Shown here piece after piece: positions 52,064-60,155 of a DNA stretch of 64,000 nucleotides; position 1 is the stretch's first letter, and each line of letters starts with the position of its first letter. Origin of the DNA: Nitrospirota bacterium (GTDB lineage Bacteria; Nitrospirota; Thermodesulfovibrionia; Thermodesulfovibrionales; UBA6898); contig JACRLO010000015.1 in NCBI GenBank assembly GCA_016235245.1, forward strand, positions 1 through 64,000. The letters run 5' to 3'. A model generated the notes under the pieces. That model was not told the DNA's origin and did not search any database. It worked only from the letters and a program-made list of their open reading frames with translations. A program made the translations under genes and the position numbers.

Positions 52064-52747
52064 TCAGGCTAGTTGTTCTGTCCGATTGGCAATAAAGGTA
52101 TCAATGCCGTTTTTGTATTCGGGATCTAGATAGCGGAAACGAACGCCGTAGCGCAATGTATCGGCACTATGGTCTGTCCGCATGACCTCAGCGTCCGTTA
52201 CGATTTTTCCAACGCCGGGAAGGAAAAAGGAACAGGACAACAGATTGCCCTTTTCAAGCCTCTTGTCTGTCTCGATCATGATTCCCGTGGAACTGATATC
52301 ATGGGAAGAGCAGAAGAATGGTTCATGGTCCAGACTGCCTTTGATCGATATGCTGATGAGAACCCGGCAGCCTTGTCTTAGCGGAATAGCCAGGAATTTA
52401 GTAACCTGTTCTGTCAGCTGGCCGGAATGAAATGGTTTTGTGATATGGGCATTTGCGCCGCAGTGCGTGGCGCGCGCTACGCAGTCAGGATTGTTGCTAC
52501 AGGTCATAATGATCGATACCTGCCGGAGGTCCGGGTCTTTCCGTATCAGGGAGCAGAGTTTATCTCCGCCCATGTCAGGGAGGTCAAGAGATATGACCAT
52601 GAGGTCTACCTGATGCGCCTTATGCAGCGACAGAGCCTCGTGACCTGTCGATGCGGTAAATATCTGAAAACTCACCCTGTTGAGGACAGTCTTTCCTCGT
52701 TCGTGCATTTCCTCCAGATTGTCTACGATAAGAATCTTATGTTTCAT
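52064..52747 (-). CDS. Degenerate receiver-PilZ protein
   Basis: This 227-residue protein has a receiver-like N-terminal domain (about 1-120) and a PilZ-like C-terminal domain (about 125-222). In the receiver the phospho-Asp position is Ser: DLMVISLDLPDMGG, where other family members have D in place of that S. The Thr and Lys switch residues (IIMTCSN, ITKPFHS) remain, and the first acidic pair is VDN. The PilZ domain has the DxSxxG motif (SHDISSTGIMIET) but a weak RxxxR. It may be a constitutive or protein-binding c-di-GMP effector. It is adjacent to the Nudix gene. Confidence 0.8.
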   Translation of the reverse strand: MKHKILIVDNLEEMHERGKTVLNRVSFQIFTASTGHEALSLHKAHQVDLMVISLDLPDMGGDKLCSLIRKDPDLRQVSIIMTCSNNPDCVARATHCGANAHITKPFHSGQLTEQVTKFLAIPLRQGCRVLISISIKGSLDHEPFFCSSHDISSTGIMIETDKRLEKGNLLSCSFFLPGVGKIVTDAEVMRTDHSADTLRYGVRFRYLDPEYKNGIDTFIANRTEQLA

Positions 52748-52866
52748 GTCGTAATTTTAGCATGAAAACGCTGCGATTTTTCCGATTACGATGCGCAAAA
52801 CAGTTAAAGTGAATATAATACAATTTCCCGTAACCCACTGATAAAGCATACAATAGGGCCGAAATA

Positions 52867-52895
52867 TTGACTCGCTATAGTATCCGTGCTAACAT
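52867..52895 (+). promoter_or_regulatory. Sigma-70-type promoter of the lytic transglycosylase gene
   Basis: TTGACT (52867-52872) and TAACAT (52890-52895) are 17 bp apart. The -10 ends 6 nt before the ATG at 52902, so transcription would start at about the start codon, giving a leaderless message; no Shine-Dalgarno sequence is present. Confidence 0.55.
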
Positions 52896-52901
52896 GTATC
52901 T

Positions 52902-53618
52902 ATGCGTAAAATAGTAATGGTTGTCTGTTGTCTTTTTTTTGCTGTAGCAACGGTTTCCGCTGATATCTACAAATACGTAGATGAAAACGGCGTTGTCTGC
53001 TTCACGGATGCGCCGTACGGGAAAAAGCCTCAGCAGGTCAGCAGCGACAGGACAAGTGACAAAAAAGCGGCGAAGGCAGAGCAGCCGGCAGCTGCTATTG
53101 CATTCCCCAGGGATTATTCGCAGTATATCCACAAGGCTGCCTCAAAATATGCGCTTGAGCCTGAACTGATCAAGGCCGTGATAAAGACAGAGTCCAACGG
53201 CAACCATAGGGCTATTTCCCGGAAAGGTGCAAAAGGGCTTATGCAGCTCATGCCGTCGACCGCAAGAGATATGAACGTTTCCAATCCTTTTGACCCTGAG
53301 GAGAATATCGAAGGGGGAACCAGATACCTGAAATATCTCCTTGAGCGCTTCAATGGGAATATGACTCTTGCGCTTGCTGCGTATAATTCCGGTCCCGGCA
53401 CGGTTGAAAAATATGGGAATGTGCCTCCAATCGATGAGACCCGTCAATATGTGAAAAGGATATTTAATCTGTACAATGGCAGAAAGAGTTATACGTTTGC
53501 CGATGCGAGCGTTGCTCCCCGCGAGAAAATAGCCCCTATTTACAAAGTGGTTCTTGAAGATGGCACGGTCCTCTTCACAAACGCTACACTCGAAAAGAAT
53601 AATAAGACCAGGATGTAA
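52902..53618 (+). CDS. Lytic transglycosylase with DUF4124 domain
   Basis: This 238-residue periplasmic enzyme cleaves peptidoglycan glycan strands. Residues 1-20 form a signal peptide (MVVCCLFFAVATVSA). A DUF4124 domain follows (ADIYKYVDENGVVCFTDAPYG), then an SLT domain at about 75-190 with the catalytic Glu in IKTESNGNHRAISRKGAKG, LMQLMPSTARDM, and AYNSGPGTVEKYG. It ends with a second DUF4124-like segment, YKVVLEDGTVLFTNATLEK. The nadA ATG follows the stop directly with no gap. Confidence 0.92.
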   Translation: MRKIVMVVCCLFFAVATVSADIYKYVDENGVVCFTDAPYGKKPQQVSSDRTSDKKAAKAEQPAAAIAFPRDYSQYIHKAASKYALEPELIKAVIKTESNGNHRAISRKGAKGLMQLMPSTARDMNVSNPFDPEENIEGGTRYLKYLLERFNGNMTLALAAYNSGPGTVEKYGNVPPIDETRQYVKRIFNLYNGRKSYTFADASVAPREKIAPIYKVVLEDGTVLFTNATLEKNNKTRM

Positions 53619-54605
53619 ATGACGCCAGATCTCTCCGCCCTTCGGGATCAGATTCTGAGGTTCAAGCAGGAAAAGCGCGCAATAATTCTGGCCCATAACT
53701 ATCAGCGGGACGAGGTTCAGGAGGTCGCTGATTTTGTCGGTGACTCCCTTGAACTTTCCCGTATCGCGGCAACACAGGAATGCGAAATGATCGTATTTTG
53801 CGGCGTCCATTTCATGGCCGAGAGCGCTTCGATACTTTCGCCTGACAAGACCGTTCTCTTACCCGAGATTGATGCCGGCTGTCCTATGGCAGATATGATC
53901 AGCGTCGATGCGCCGCGGCCTGTGAGGAAGAGCTTCCCCGGTTTTGATAATCCTCCTGCGTATGTCTATCCCCCTGAGTTTACGCTGAAAGAGATGAAGA
54001 AGGCGAATCCCGGCGTTCCGGTTGTCGCTTATGTGAATACTACTGCTGAGGTCAAGGCAGAAAGCGATATCTGCTGCACGTCAGCCAATGTCGTGAAGGT
54101 CATTGACTCTCTGCCGGGTGATACCGTTATCTGTGTTCCGGACAAGAATCTTTCGATGTGGGCGGCACGGAACTCGAATAAAAAGGTCATTGCGTGGGAC
54201 GGTTACTGCAATGTGCATGAGCGTGTTACGGTAAGGGATATCCAGGAGGCACGGTCACAGCACCCGCAGGCAGTTATCATGGCGCATCCTGAGTGCCCTA
54301 TCGGGGTGCTTGAGATCGCCGATCATGTTACCAGCACATCGGGCATGATCAGGTTTGCTCATACCTCTTCGGCAAAAGTGTTTGTTGTGGGCACCGAGAT
54401 CGGCCTCATGTTCAGGCTTAGAAAAGAAAATCCCGACAAGACCTTTTATGCACTCAGGAAGGACATGATATGTCCGAACATGAAGAAAACCACACTCCAG
54501 AGTGTTCTGCGGGCCTTCCAGAATGAAACGTATGTCGTTAAAGTGCCGGAAGAGATTCGTATCAGGGCAAAAAAGGCGCTCGACAGGATGCTCGAAGTTT
54601 CCTAG
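53619..54605 (+). CDS. nadA: Quinolinate synthase A
   Basis: NadA condenses iminoaspartate with DHAP to quinolinate using a [4Fe-4S] cluster. The 328-residue protein has ILAHNYQRDEVQEVADFVGDSL, VFCGVHFMAESA, GCPMADM, WDGYCNVHE and HPECPIGV. Likely cluster ligands are Cys88, Cys172 and Cys285 (MICPNMKKT). It immediately follows the transglycosylase gene; no ribosome binding site is seen between them, so reinitiation at the TAAATG junction is possible. nadC is elsewhere in the window and nadB is missing. Confidence 0.95.
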   Translation: MTPDLSALRDQILRFKQEKRAIILAHNYQRDEVQEVADFVGDSLELSRIAATQECEMIVFCGVHFMAESASILSPDKTVLLPEIDAGCPMADMISVDAPRPVRKSFPGFDNPPAYVYPPEFTLKEMKKANPGVPVVAYVNTTAEVKAESDICCTSANVVKVIDSLPGDTVICVPDKNLSMWAARNSNKKVIAWDGYCNVHERVTVRDIQEARSQHPQAVIMAHPECPIGVLEIADHVTSTSGMIRFAHTSSAKVFVVGTEIGLMFRLRKENPDKTFYALRKDMICPNMKKTTLQSVLRAFQNETYVVKVPEEIRIRAKKALDRMLEVS

Positions 54606-54654
54606 GCTGATTGAATACACGCGTATCCCCGACAAATAACCCCGAACAGATACA

Positions 54655-55800
54655 ATGAATCCCCTTGAACAGAAGATTGCGGAACGGATAAGGAGAGAAG
54701 GGCCCATTACCTTTGAGTCTTTCATGGCTATGGCCCTCTATGACCCTGAATTCGGCTATTATGTTTCCCGGGGGCAGCGGATTGGCAGAGAAGGGGATTT
54801 CTACACCAGCTCCCATCTTCACCCCGTATTCGGTGCAATGATCGGCAAACAGATCAGGGAGATGTGGGAATGTATCGGTTCTCCCGAGGGGTTTACAATT
54901 ATTGAGATGGGCGCAGGAGAAGGATATGTCTGCAAGGATATGCTCGATTATCTGGCACGTTTGGGGAGTGAGGAACAGGGAACCGGGGGCGGTTTTTTCC
55001 AAACGCTGCGGTATGTTATTGTGGAGAGAAACGAACTTCAGCGTAAACGTCAGCAGGAGCTGCTGAGTATATATAAGGAAAAGATTGCGTGGATTTCAGC
55101 TGTCAGGGAAGCGGGGACGATCAGGGGCTGCATATTTTCGAACGAGCTCCTTGACGCTTTCCCTGTTCATCTCCTGAGGATGGAGGGCCGGCTCAAAGAG
55201 GTCTATCTCAGCCATGACGGCACCAGTTTTCATGAGCAGACCGGAGAGCTCTCGACAGATGATATCGACAACTATTTCAGTGATACCGGGATCGCGATCG
55301 AGACCGGATATACCACGGAAGTGAATCTGCGCATCCGCGGCTGGCTGCAGGATATCAGCGCTGTTTTGGAAAAAGGGTTTGTCTTTACGATTGACTACGG
55401 CCATCCGGCAGAAGAATATTATAGCGATGACAGGAACAGGGGTACGCTTCTTTGCTATCACAACCATGAGGTTAGCGAAGACCCCTATATACATATCGGC
55501 GACCAGGATATGACCAGCCACGTGAACTTCTCATCAGTCAGGCGCTGGGGGGAAGAGGCAGGATTGAAGCCCCTGGGCTACTGCAGTCAGGGTGCGTTTT
55601 TTCTTGCCATGGGTATCGATCAGGAGATTGCAAAACTCGCCGAGACTTCAGCTGATTATCTTATTGAATTGAGCCGCATCAAAACACTCTTTCTTCCTCA
55701 GGGTATGGGTGAATCGCACAAGGTGCTCATACAATACAAGGGCGATGGGACTCCTGCGCTGCGGGCATTTTCTATAAGGAACCAGCTGCGGTTCCTGTAA
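54655..55800 (+). CDS. SAM-dependent methyltransferase, MidA/NDUFAF7 family
   Basis: This 381-residue protein of the DUF185 group matches family size. Motifs: RIRREGPITFESFMAMALYDPEFGYYV, DFYTSSHLHPVFGAMIGKQI, the SAM loop IIEMGAGEGYVCKDML and the later VFTIDYGHPAEEYY plus GDQDMTSHVNFSSV. The eukaryotic homologue methylates an arginine in complex I subunit NDUFS2; bacterial targets are unknown. Its 3' end overlaps the convergent isomerase gene by 29 bp. Confidence 0.9.
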   Translation: MNPLEQKIAERIRREGPITFESFMAMALYDPEFGYYVSRGQRIGREGDFYTSSHLHPVFGAMIGKQIREMWECIGSPEGFTIIEMGAGEGYVCKDMLDYLARLGSEEQGTGGGFFQTLRYVIVERNELQRKRQQELLSIYKEKIAWISAVREAGTIRGCIFSNELLDAFPVHLLRMEGRLKEVYLSHDGTSFHEQTGELSTDDIDNYFSDTGIAIETGYTTEVNLRIRGWLQDISAVLEKGFVFTIDYGHPAEEYYSDDRNRGTLLCYHNHEVSEDPYIHIGDQDMTSHVNFSSVRRWGEEAGLKPLGYCSQGAFFLAMGIDQEIAKLAETSADYLIELSRIKTLFLPQGMGESHKVLIQYKGDGTPALRAFSIRNQLRFL

Positions 55801-56548
55801 ATCGGGCGATATTTTCCATTGATCGCATCACCTTATCCGGTGAATGTGCTTCAATGGTATATATACAGTCCCTGTTTTTCAGCAGATGGAAGAACTTGCC
55901 GAAATCAAATGTCCCCTCGCCAACCGGAAGGTGCTGGTCTGATGACTTGTCATTGTCATGAAGATGAAGTTCGATGATATGCGGGTTCAATGCCGCCAAC
56001 CAGTCTTCAAGCCTGACCTTTGAGAAGAGATTGCAATGGCCGGTATCGAAACAGATGCCGAAGTTCTCAGCGTTCATATGCTCCATAAGCATCTTCAGGT
56101 TTGACGGCTCGTCCTCGAAAATGTTCTCAATTGCCAGCGCAACGCCGATATCAAGGGCTCTTTTGTTGAGCGGCTGCCAGGTAAGAAGGCTCATTTCGAG
56201 CCACCAGTCCTGCTTCAGAGCATACCGCCATTTCTCATATCCTGAATGGCAGACGACCGCTTTTGGTCGCAATATCTCTGCGACATCGAGTATATGATTA
56301 AGTCTCGTCATGGTGGATTTCCTGACGAGAGAATCAACTGCGCCTGGCGAAAGGTCCATGAAAGGTGCATGAAACGACAGCGATGGGTTGTGGTCAAGAA
56401 GTTTTTTTGCCTTCCGGACATCGCCCAGGGTTATGGAATCAAGTACATCACCGGTAAAGTATAGCTCTAGATTCAGCGATTTTTCCCTGATAAGATCAAG
56501 ATGCTCGGTCAGTCTGTTGAAAGGGACGTGAACGTGAGGAGAGATCAC
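55772..56548 (-). CDS. Sugar phosphate isomerase/epimerase-like TIM-barrel protein
   Basis: This 258-residue xylose-isomerase-like TIM barrel starts at GTG 56548, overlapping the FmdB stop (GTGA). Features: [61 protein letters not shown] and [26 protein letters not shown]-like metal-binding sequence. The Glu, Asp, His set suits a divalent metal site. The substrate is unknown; endonuclease IV-type proteins share the fold. It is translationally coupled to the FmdB gene upstream. Confidence 0.83.
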   Translation of the reverse strand: MISPHVHVPFNRLTEHLDLIREKSLNLELYFTGDVLDSITLGDVRKAKKLLDHNPSLSFHAPFMDLSPGAVDSLVRKSTMTRLNHILDVAEILRPKAVVCHSGYEKWRYALKQDWWLEMSLLTWQPLNKRALDIGVALAIENIFEDEPSNLKMLMEHMNAENFGICFDTGHCNLFSKVRLEDWLAALNPHIIELHLHDNDKSSDQHLPVGEGTFDFGKFFHLLKNRDCIYTIEAHSPDKVMRSMENIARFTGTAAGSL

Positions 56549-56925
56549 TCTTTGGACTTCTGTGCTGTCTTAGGCTCAGATTTTGACTCTTTCTTTGTCT
56601 CTGTCCCTGCAGCGTTTTCCGTTTTTTCCTTCTTTGTCTCTTTCCCTGTTGTACTGTCGGTCTTTTCTTTCTTTGTCTCTTTCTGTGCGGTGCTGTCTGC
56701 TTTTTCCTTCTTATCTGCGACTTCATTTGCGCTGCTCTTGCGGTTCTTGTCAGCATAGTCAGTCACGTACCAGCCTGAGCCTTTCAGGACAAACGAAGTG
56801 CTCGAAATCAACTTCTTCAGCCTGCCGCCGCATTTCTCACAGACAGTCAGAGGCTTTGCAGTGATTTTCTGCATGACCTCATGTTCTATTCCGCACTTCT
56901 CGCATTTGTACTCATAAATCGGCAT
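56545..56925 (-). CDS. FmdB-family zinc ribbon with 13-residue Lys/Glu/Thr repeats
   Basis: This 126-residue protein starts at ATG 56925 with GGAGG upstream. The first 50 residues are an FmdB ribbon: [12 protein letters not shown], then [13 protein letters not shown], with SGWYVTDY following. Residues 72-110 are three tandem 13-residue repeats of the type [13 protein letters not shown], followed by a partial fourth, giving a long charged tail ending KSKE. The tail may be disordered. The following isomerase gene overlaps its stop. Function unknown. Confidence 0.85.
   Translation of the reverse strand: MPIYEYKCEKCGIEHEVMQKITAKPLTVCEKCGGRLKKLISSTSFVLKGSGWYVTDYADKNRKSSANEVADKKEKADSTAQKETKKEKTDSTTGKETKKEKTENAAGTETKKESKSEPKTAQKSKE
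56596..56712 (-). repeat. Three 39-bp tandem repeats in the FmdB gene tail
   Basis: Three in-frame 39-bp units encode 13 residues each ([39 protein letters not shown]). The unit length is a multiple of 3, so copy number could vary without breaking the frame. Confidence 0.85.
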
Positions 56926-57019
56926 ACTCCAATACCTCCAATGCTAAGCTAACTATATAATATAACTGAATAATTGTGCTGGGGTCAACGAATCGGCACA
57001 CCCTCGTTGATTGTTTGGG

Positions 57020-57025
57020 TATAAT
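57020..57025 (+). promoter_or_regulatory. Putative -10 element of coaE
   Basis: A perfect TATAAT ends 5 nt before the coaE ATG at 57031. There is no Shine-Dalgarno sequence and no clear -35. Transcription from it would begin at the start codon. Confidence 0.45.
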
Positions 57026-57030
57026 GAATC

Positions 57031-57627
57031 ATGTTTGTCGTGGCACTTACGGGAAATTTCGGCATGGGGAAGAGCTCAGTGGCGTCACTGTTCAGGGAAT
57101 GCGGTGCCTATACGCTTGACTGTGATGCGATTGTCGCAGACCTTCTCCAAAGAAAGGCGGTCATTGACAAGATCAGCATGCTGCTTGGCCCCGAGGTTCT
57201 GAACCTTGACCACAAGCTTAATAAGAGTGTTGTTGCTGATATTATTTTTCAGAGTAATACAGCACGAAGAAGAATCGAGGCATTGCTGCACCCGCTGGTC
57301 TTTAAGGCGATGGAAGCCTCAATAAAGAAGCTCAGGGGGGATAATTGTCTGGTGATCGTAGAAGTACCCCTGCTTTTTGAGTCCGGTTTTCAAAAACGGT
57401 TCAACAGGACCATCACTGTGTACACAAACCAGAAGACTTCCCTTGCCCGGCTTAAGGAAAAAGGCGTTTCCCGTAAGGCTGCTCTGGCAAGACTGCATGC
57501 CCAGTTGGACATACGCCAGAAGAAGCGTCTTGCTGATTATGTAATTGATAACAATGGAACGAGGCGGCAAACTTTGGTTCAGGTAAGGAAGATCTATAAG
57601 GCTCTGAGGGACGATAATACTCCGTAG
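57031..57627 (+). CDS. coaE: Dephospho-CoA kinase
   Basis: CoaE performs the last step in CoA synthesis, phosphorylating the 3'-hydroxyl of dephospho-CoA. The 198-residue protein has an atypical P-loop GNFGMGKSS, DCDAIVADLLQ, the lid region LEALLHPLVF-like RRIEALLHPLVF, and VEVPLLFESGFQKRF. C-terminal sequence ADYVIDNNGTRRQTLVQV is normal for the family. No ribosome binding site is visible. Confidence 0.93.
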   Translation: MFVVALTGNFGMGKSSVASLFRECGAYTLDCDAIVADLLQRKAVIDKISMLLGPEVLNLDHKLNKSVVADIIFQSNTARRRIEALLHPLVFKAMEASIKKLRGDNCLVIVEVPLLFESGFQKRFNRTITVYTNQKTSLARLKEKGVSRKAALARLHAQLDIRQKKRLADYVIDNNGTRRQTLVQVRKIYKALRDDNTP

Positions 57628-57787
57628 TCTGCATATGTAGTTGCCTTTGCGGTACCCGCTTCTATCACCTGGTATTCCGTTTTACCTCCAGATGCCTTTT
57701 TGCCTGGTAGTCTTTTCTGATCAATGACAAATTATCTCTTTTGTGGTCATATGTATGATCTGTATCAGTATCAGCGTTATTAAAAAC

Positions 57788-57796
57788 TGCTATACT
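57788..57796 (+). promoter_or_regulatory. Putative extended -10 promoter of the haem-type sensor gene
   Basis: TGC-TATACT is an extended -10 with one mismatch, 14 nt before the ATG at 57811. No Shine-Dalgarno sequence is seen in the short leader it would give. Confidence 0.4.
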
Positions 57797-57810
57797 TTGA
57801 GTATATCGCT

Positions 57811-60093
57811 ATGTCAAAACAGGGCAAATTAATCGCTAGCTATGCATGGGGGGCAGCTGTAATCTGGTCACTTATTATGTCTGGATTACTGTACAGTGAT
57901 CAAGTCAACCATAAGCGGCAGATGCAGGAACTGGCAAAAGGTGAGGCAGCGTCTGCTTTCGAGAAAGACCTTATATACAGACGATGGAATACGTCACATG
58001 GCGGAGTTTATGTGCCGGTCACGCAAAATACCCCTCCTAACCCCCACCTTGCCAACATTCCTGAGCGCGATCTCACCACCACTACGGGAAAGAAACTGAC
58101 TCTTATGAACCCGGCATATATGACGAGACAGGCGCATGAAATTGCCGCAAGGGAAAACGGTGTTCTCGGCCATATTACGAGCCTTAACCCTATCCGGCCT
58201 GAAAATGAGGCTGACTCGTGGGAAAAGGCTGCTCTTCAGGATTTTGAGCGCGGGACAACAGAGCATTCCTCTGAAGAACTGATAAATGGCCGGAAATATT
58301 TACGGTATATGCGGCCGCTTAAGACAGAGAAAGCCTGTCTTAAATGCCATGCCGTTCAGGGATACAAAGAAGGGGATGTCAGGGGCGGCATCAGCATCTC
58401 ATTGCCGATGGAGCCTTATCTGAAGGTCGATATGGCAGTCTTTCGTTCACGTCTTGCAACCTATGGTTTTCTCTGGCTGATCGGCCTTGTTCTGATAGGA
58501 ACCGGTGCAAAACAGCTCATAGGGCAGACGACAAAAATACGTGAACAGGAAAAAGTCAAAGAAGAGGCAATCAGGAATGCGAAAGAAGAATGGGAGCGCA
58601 CCTTCGATGCAATAACGGATCCGATTATGATCCTTGACACAAACTTCAAAATAATTAAGGCCAACAAGTCAACTGCAGACAGACTGGGCGTATCGGTAAA
58701 GGAGGCAGAGGGGTTGACATGCTATGAAGCTGTGCATGGCACTAAGCAGCCACCGGCATCTTGTCCCCATGTGAAATTGATATCAGATGGGAAGTTTCAT
58801 GCCGAAGAGATCACCGAGTCAAGACTTGGGGGTTGCTTTCATGTTACGGTCTCCCCCATCTGCAGTAATGACGGGACGTTATACGGATCAGTCCATTCCG
58901 CGCGTGACATAACCGAACTTAAGAAGGCTGAAGAGCTTGGAAGGAAACACTCGAAAGACCTCGAAAAACTGCTTTTCATCTCCCGTGAGGTTACACTGAC
59001 TTCCGATATCAGAGGATTATACCGAATATTTGTATCTGCAGCGAAAGAGCTTCTTGCCTTTGATTTTTCATCTTTAATGCTTCTTTCAGACGATAAGACC
59101 GTATTGACTGTTGCAGACTGTCTCGGATTTCCGGAAACGATAATTGGGAATTTCAGTCTGGTGGAAGGGCAAGGGCTATCCACCTATGTAGTTAGGACGA
59201 AACAGTTCGGGACAGTGCATGACTTCCAGCAGGAAACCAGATTTGAGGTGCCGTCCCTTGTCATTGAGCTGGGTATCCGGTCGGCGGTTGCAGTGCCGAT
59301 GATGGTAAAGGATGATATCATAGGCGTACTTATCGGACATACAAAGAGACTCAGGGAATTCTCGCAGAGGGAAATCGACATGTTTCAACATATCGCCAAT
59401 CAGGCGGCCATAGCCGTCCGAAATGTTATGACCACGCGTATGCTGATGAAGAGCGAGAAGAAGATTCAGGATATAGCATCTTCTTTGGGCGAAGGGCTCT
59501 ACTCTCTGGATAATGAAGGGTATGTTACCTACATGAATCCAGAGGCAGAGAAACTGCTTGGCTGGACCATGCAGGAACTTTGCGACAGAAATATCCATGA
59601 CGTTGTGCATAACTGCAGTTCGGACGGGACTCCTCTGTCGTTTAAGGAATGTCCAATACATAAAGTCATCAGCACAGGCAGGCGGTTCATATCGAGCGAT
59701 GAAATCTTTATTCGGAAAGACGGAGCGTCATTCCCTGTCTCGATTATTTCAGCTCCCCTGATGGAAGAAGGAATGGTTGTTGCATCAATTACGGCCTTTC
59801 GCGATATCAGTGAGAGAAAGCAGATAGAGAAGGAGAGAGAAACGCTGATTGACGAGCTCCAAAAGGCACTTGCCGAGATCAGAACGTTGCAAGGCATTCT
59901 GCCTATATGTTCGTATTGCAAGAAGATCAGGGACGACAAGGGTGCATGGACGCAGATGGAACTCTATATCAGCAAACGCACGGATGCCCAATTCAGTCAC
60001 GGTATCTGCAGCGAATGCGCAAGAAAGGAGTTCCCTCAGTTTTTTAAGGAGCCCGGGAGCCAGGATGACTCCCCTTCCGCGCAACGTGCATAA
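57811..60093 (+). CDS. Membrane sensor: DUF3365 haem-type domain, PAS, GAF, PAS and CxxC tail, no kinase
   Basis: This 760-residue protein has TM1 at about 8-28 and TM2 at about 213-232. Between them a periplasmic DUF3365 (Tll0287-like) domain carries a c-type haem motif CLKCH (176-180). The cytoplasmic part has a coiled coil, PAS1 (about 258-370, with Cys304 in TCYEAVHG and CPHV), GAF (about 385-540), PAS2 (about 550-670). It ends in a Zn-type region with CSYC (700-703) and CSEC (733-736). That tail, ILPICSYCKKIRDDKGAW, recurs in proteins of related bacteria and is of unknown function. There is no HisKA, HATPase, GGDEF or EAL, so output is presumably by protein interaction. Confidence 0.85.
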   Translation: MSKQGKLIASYAWGAAVIWSLIMSGLLYSDQVNHKRQMQELAKGEAASAFEKDLIYRRWNTSHGGVYVPVTQNTPPNPHLANIPERDLTTTTGKKLTLMNPAYMTRQAHEIAARENGVLGHITSLNPIRPENEADSWEKAALQDFERGTTEHSSEELINGRKYLRYMRPLKTEKACLKCHAVQGYKEGDVRGGISISLPMEPYLKVDMAVFRSRLATYGFLWLIGLVLIGTGAKQLIGQTTKIREQEKVKEEAIRNAKEEWERTFDAITDPIMILDTNFKIIKANKSTADRLGVSVKEAEGLTCYEAVHGTKQPPASCPHVKLISDGKFHAEEITESRLGGCFHVTVSPICSNDGTLYGSVHSARDITELKKAEELGRKHSKDLEKLLFISREVTLTSDIRGLYRIFVSAAKELLAFDFSSLMLLSDDKTVLTVADCLGFPETIIGNFSLVEGQGLSTYVVRTKQFGTVHDFQQETRFEVPSLVIELGIRSAVAVPMMVKDDIIGVLIGHTKRLREFSQREIDMFQHIANQAAIAVRNVMTTRMLMKSEKKIQDIASSLGEGLYSLDNEGYVTYMNPEAEKLLGWTMQELCDRNIHDVVHNCSSDGTPLSFKECPIHKVISTGRRFISSDEIFIRKDGASFPVSIISAPLMEEGMVVASITAFRDISERKQIEKERETLIDELQKALAEIRTLQGILPICSYCKKIRDDKGAWTQMELYISKRTDAQFSHGICSECARKEFPQFFKEPGSQDDSPSAQRA

Positions 60094-60155
60094 TTGCATT
60101 AACGCAGCCTGAGGAAGAAGCGTTTCAATGATCCCCACCCATCAGAAAAGGCGGG

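Noticed and set aside
56580-56750. CRISPR-like direct repeats
   Set aside because: The 39-bp repeats are in frame within a coding region, are contiguous with no unique spacers, and have no cas genes nearby.
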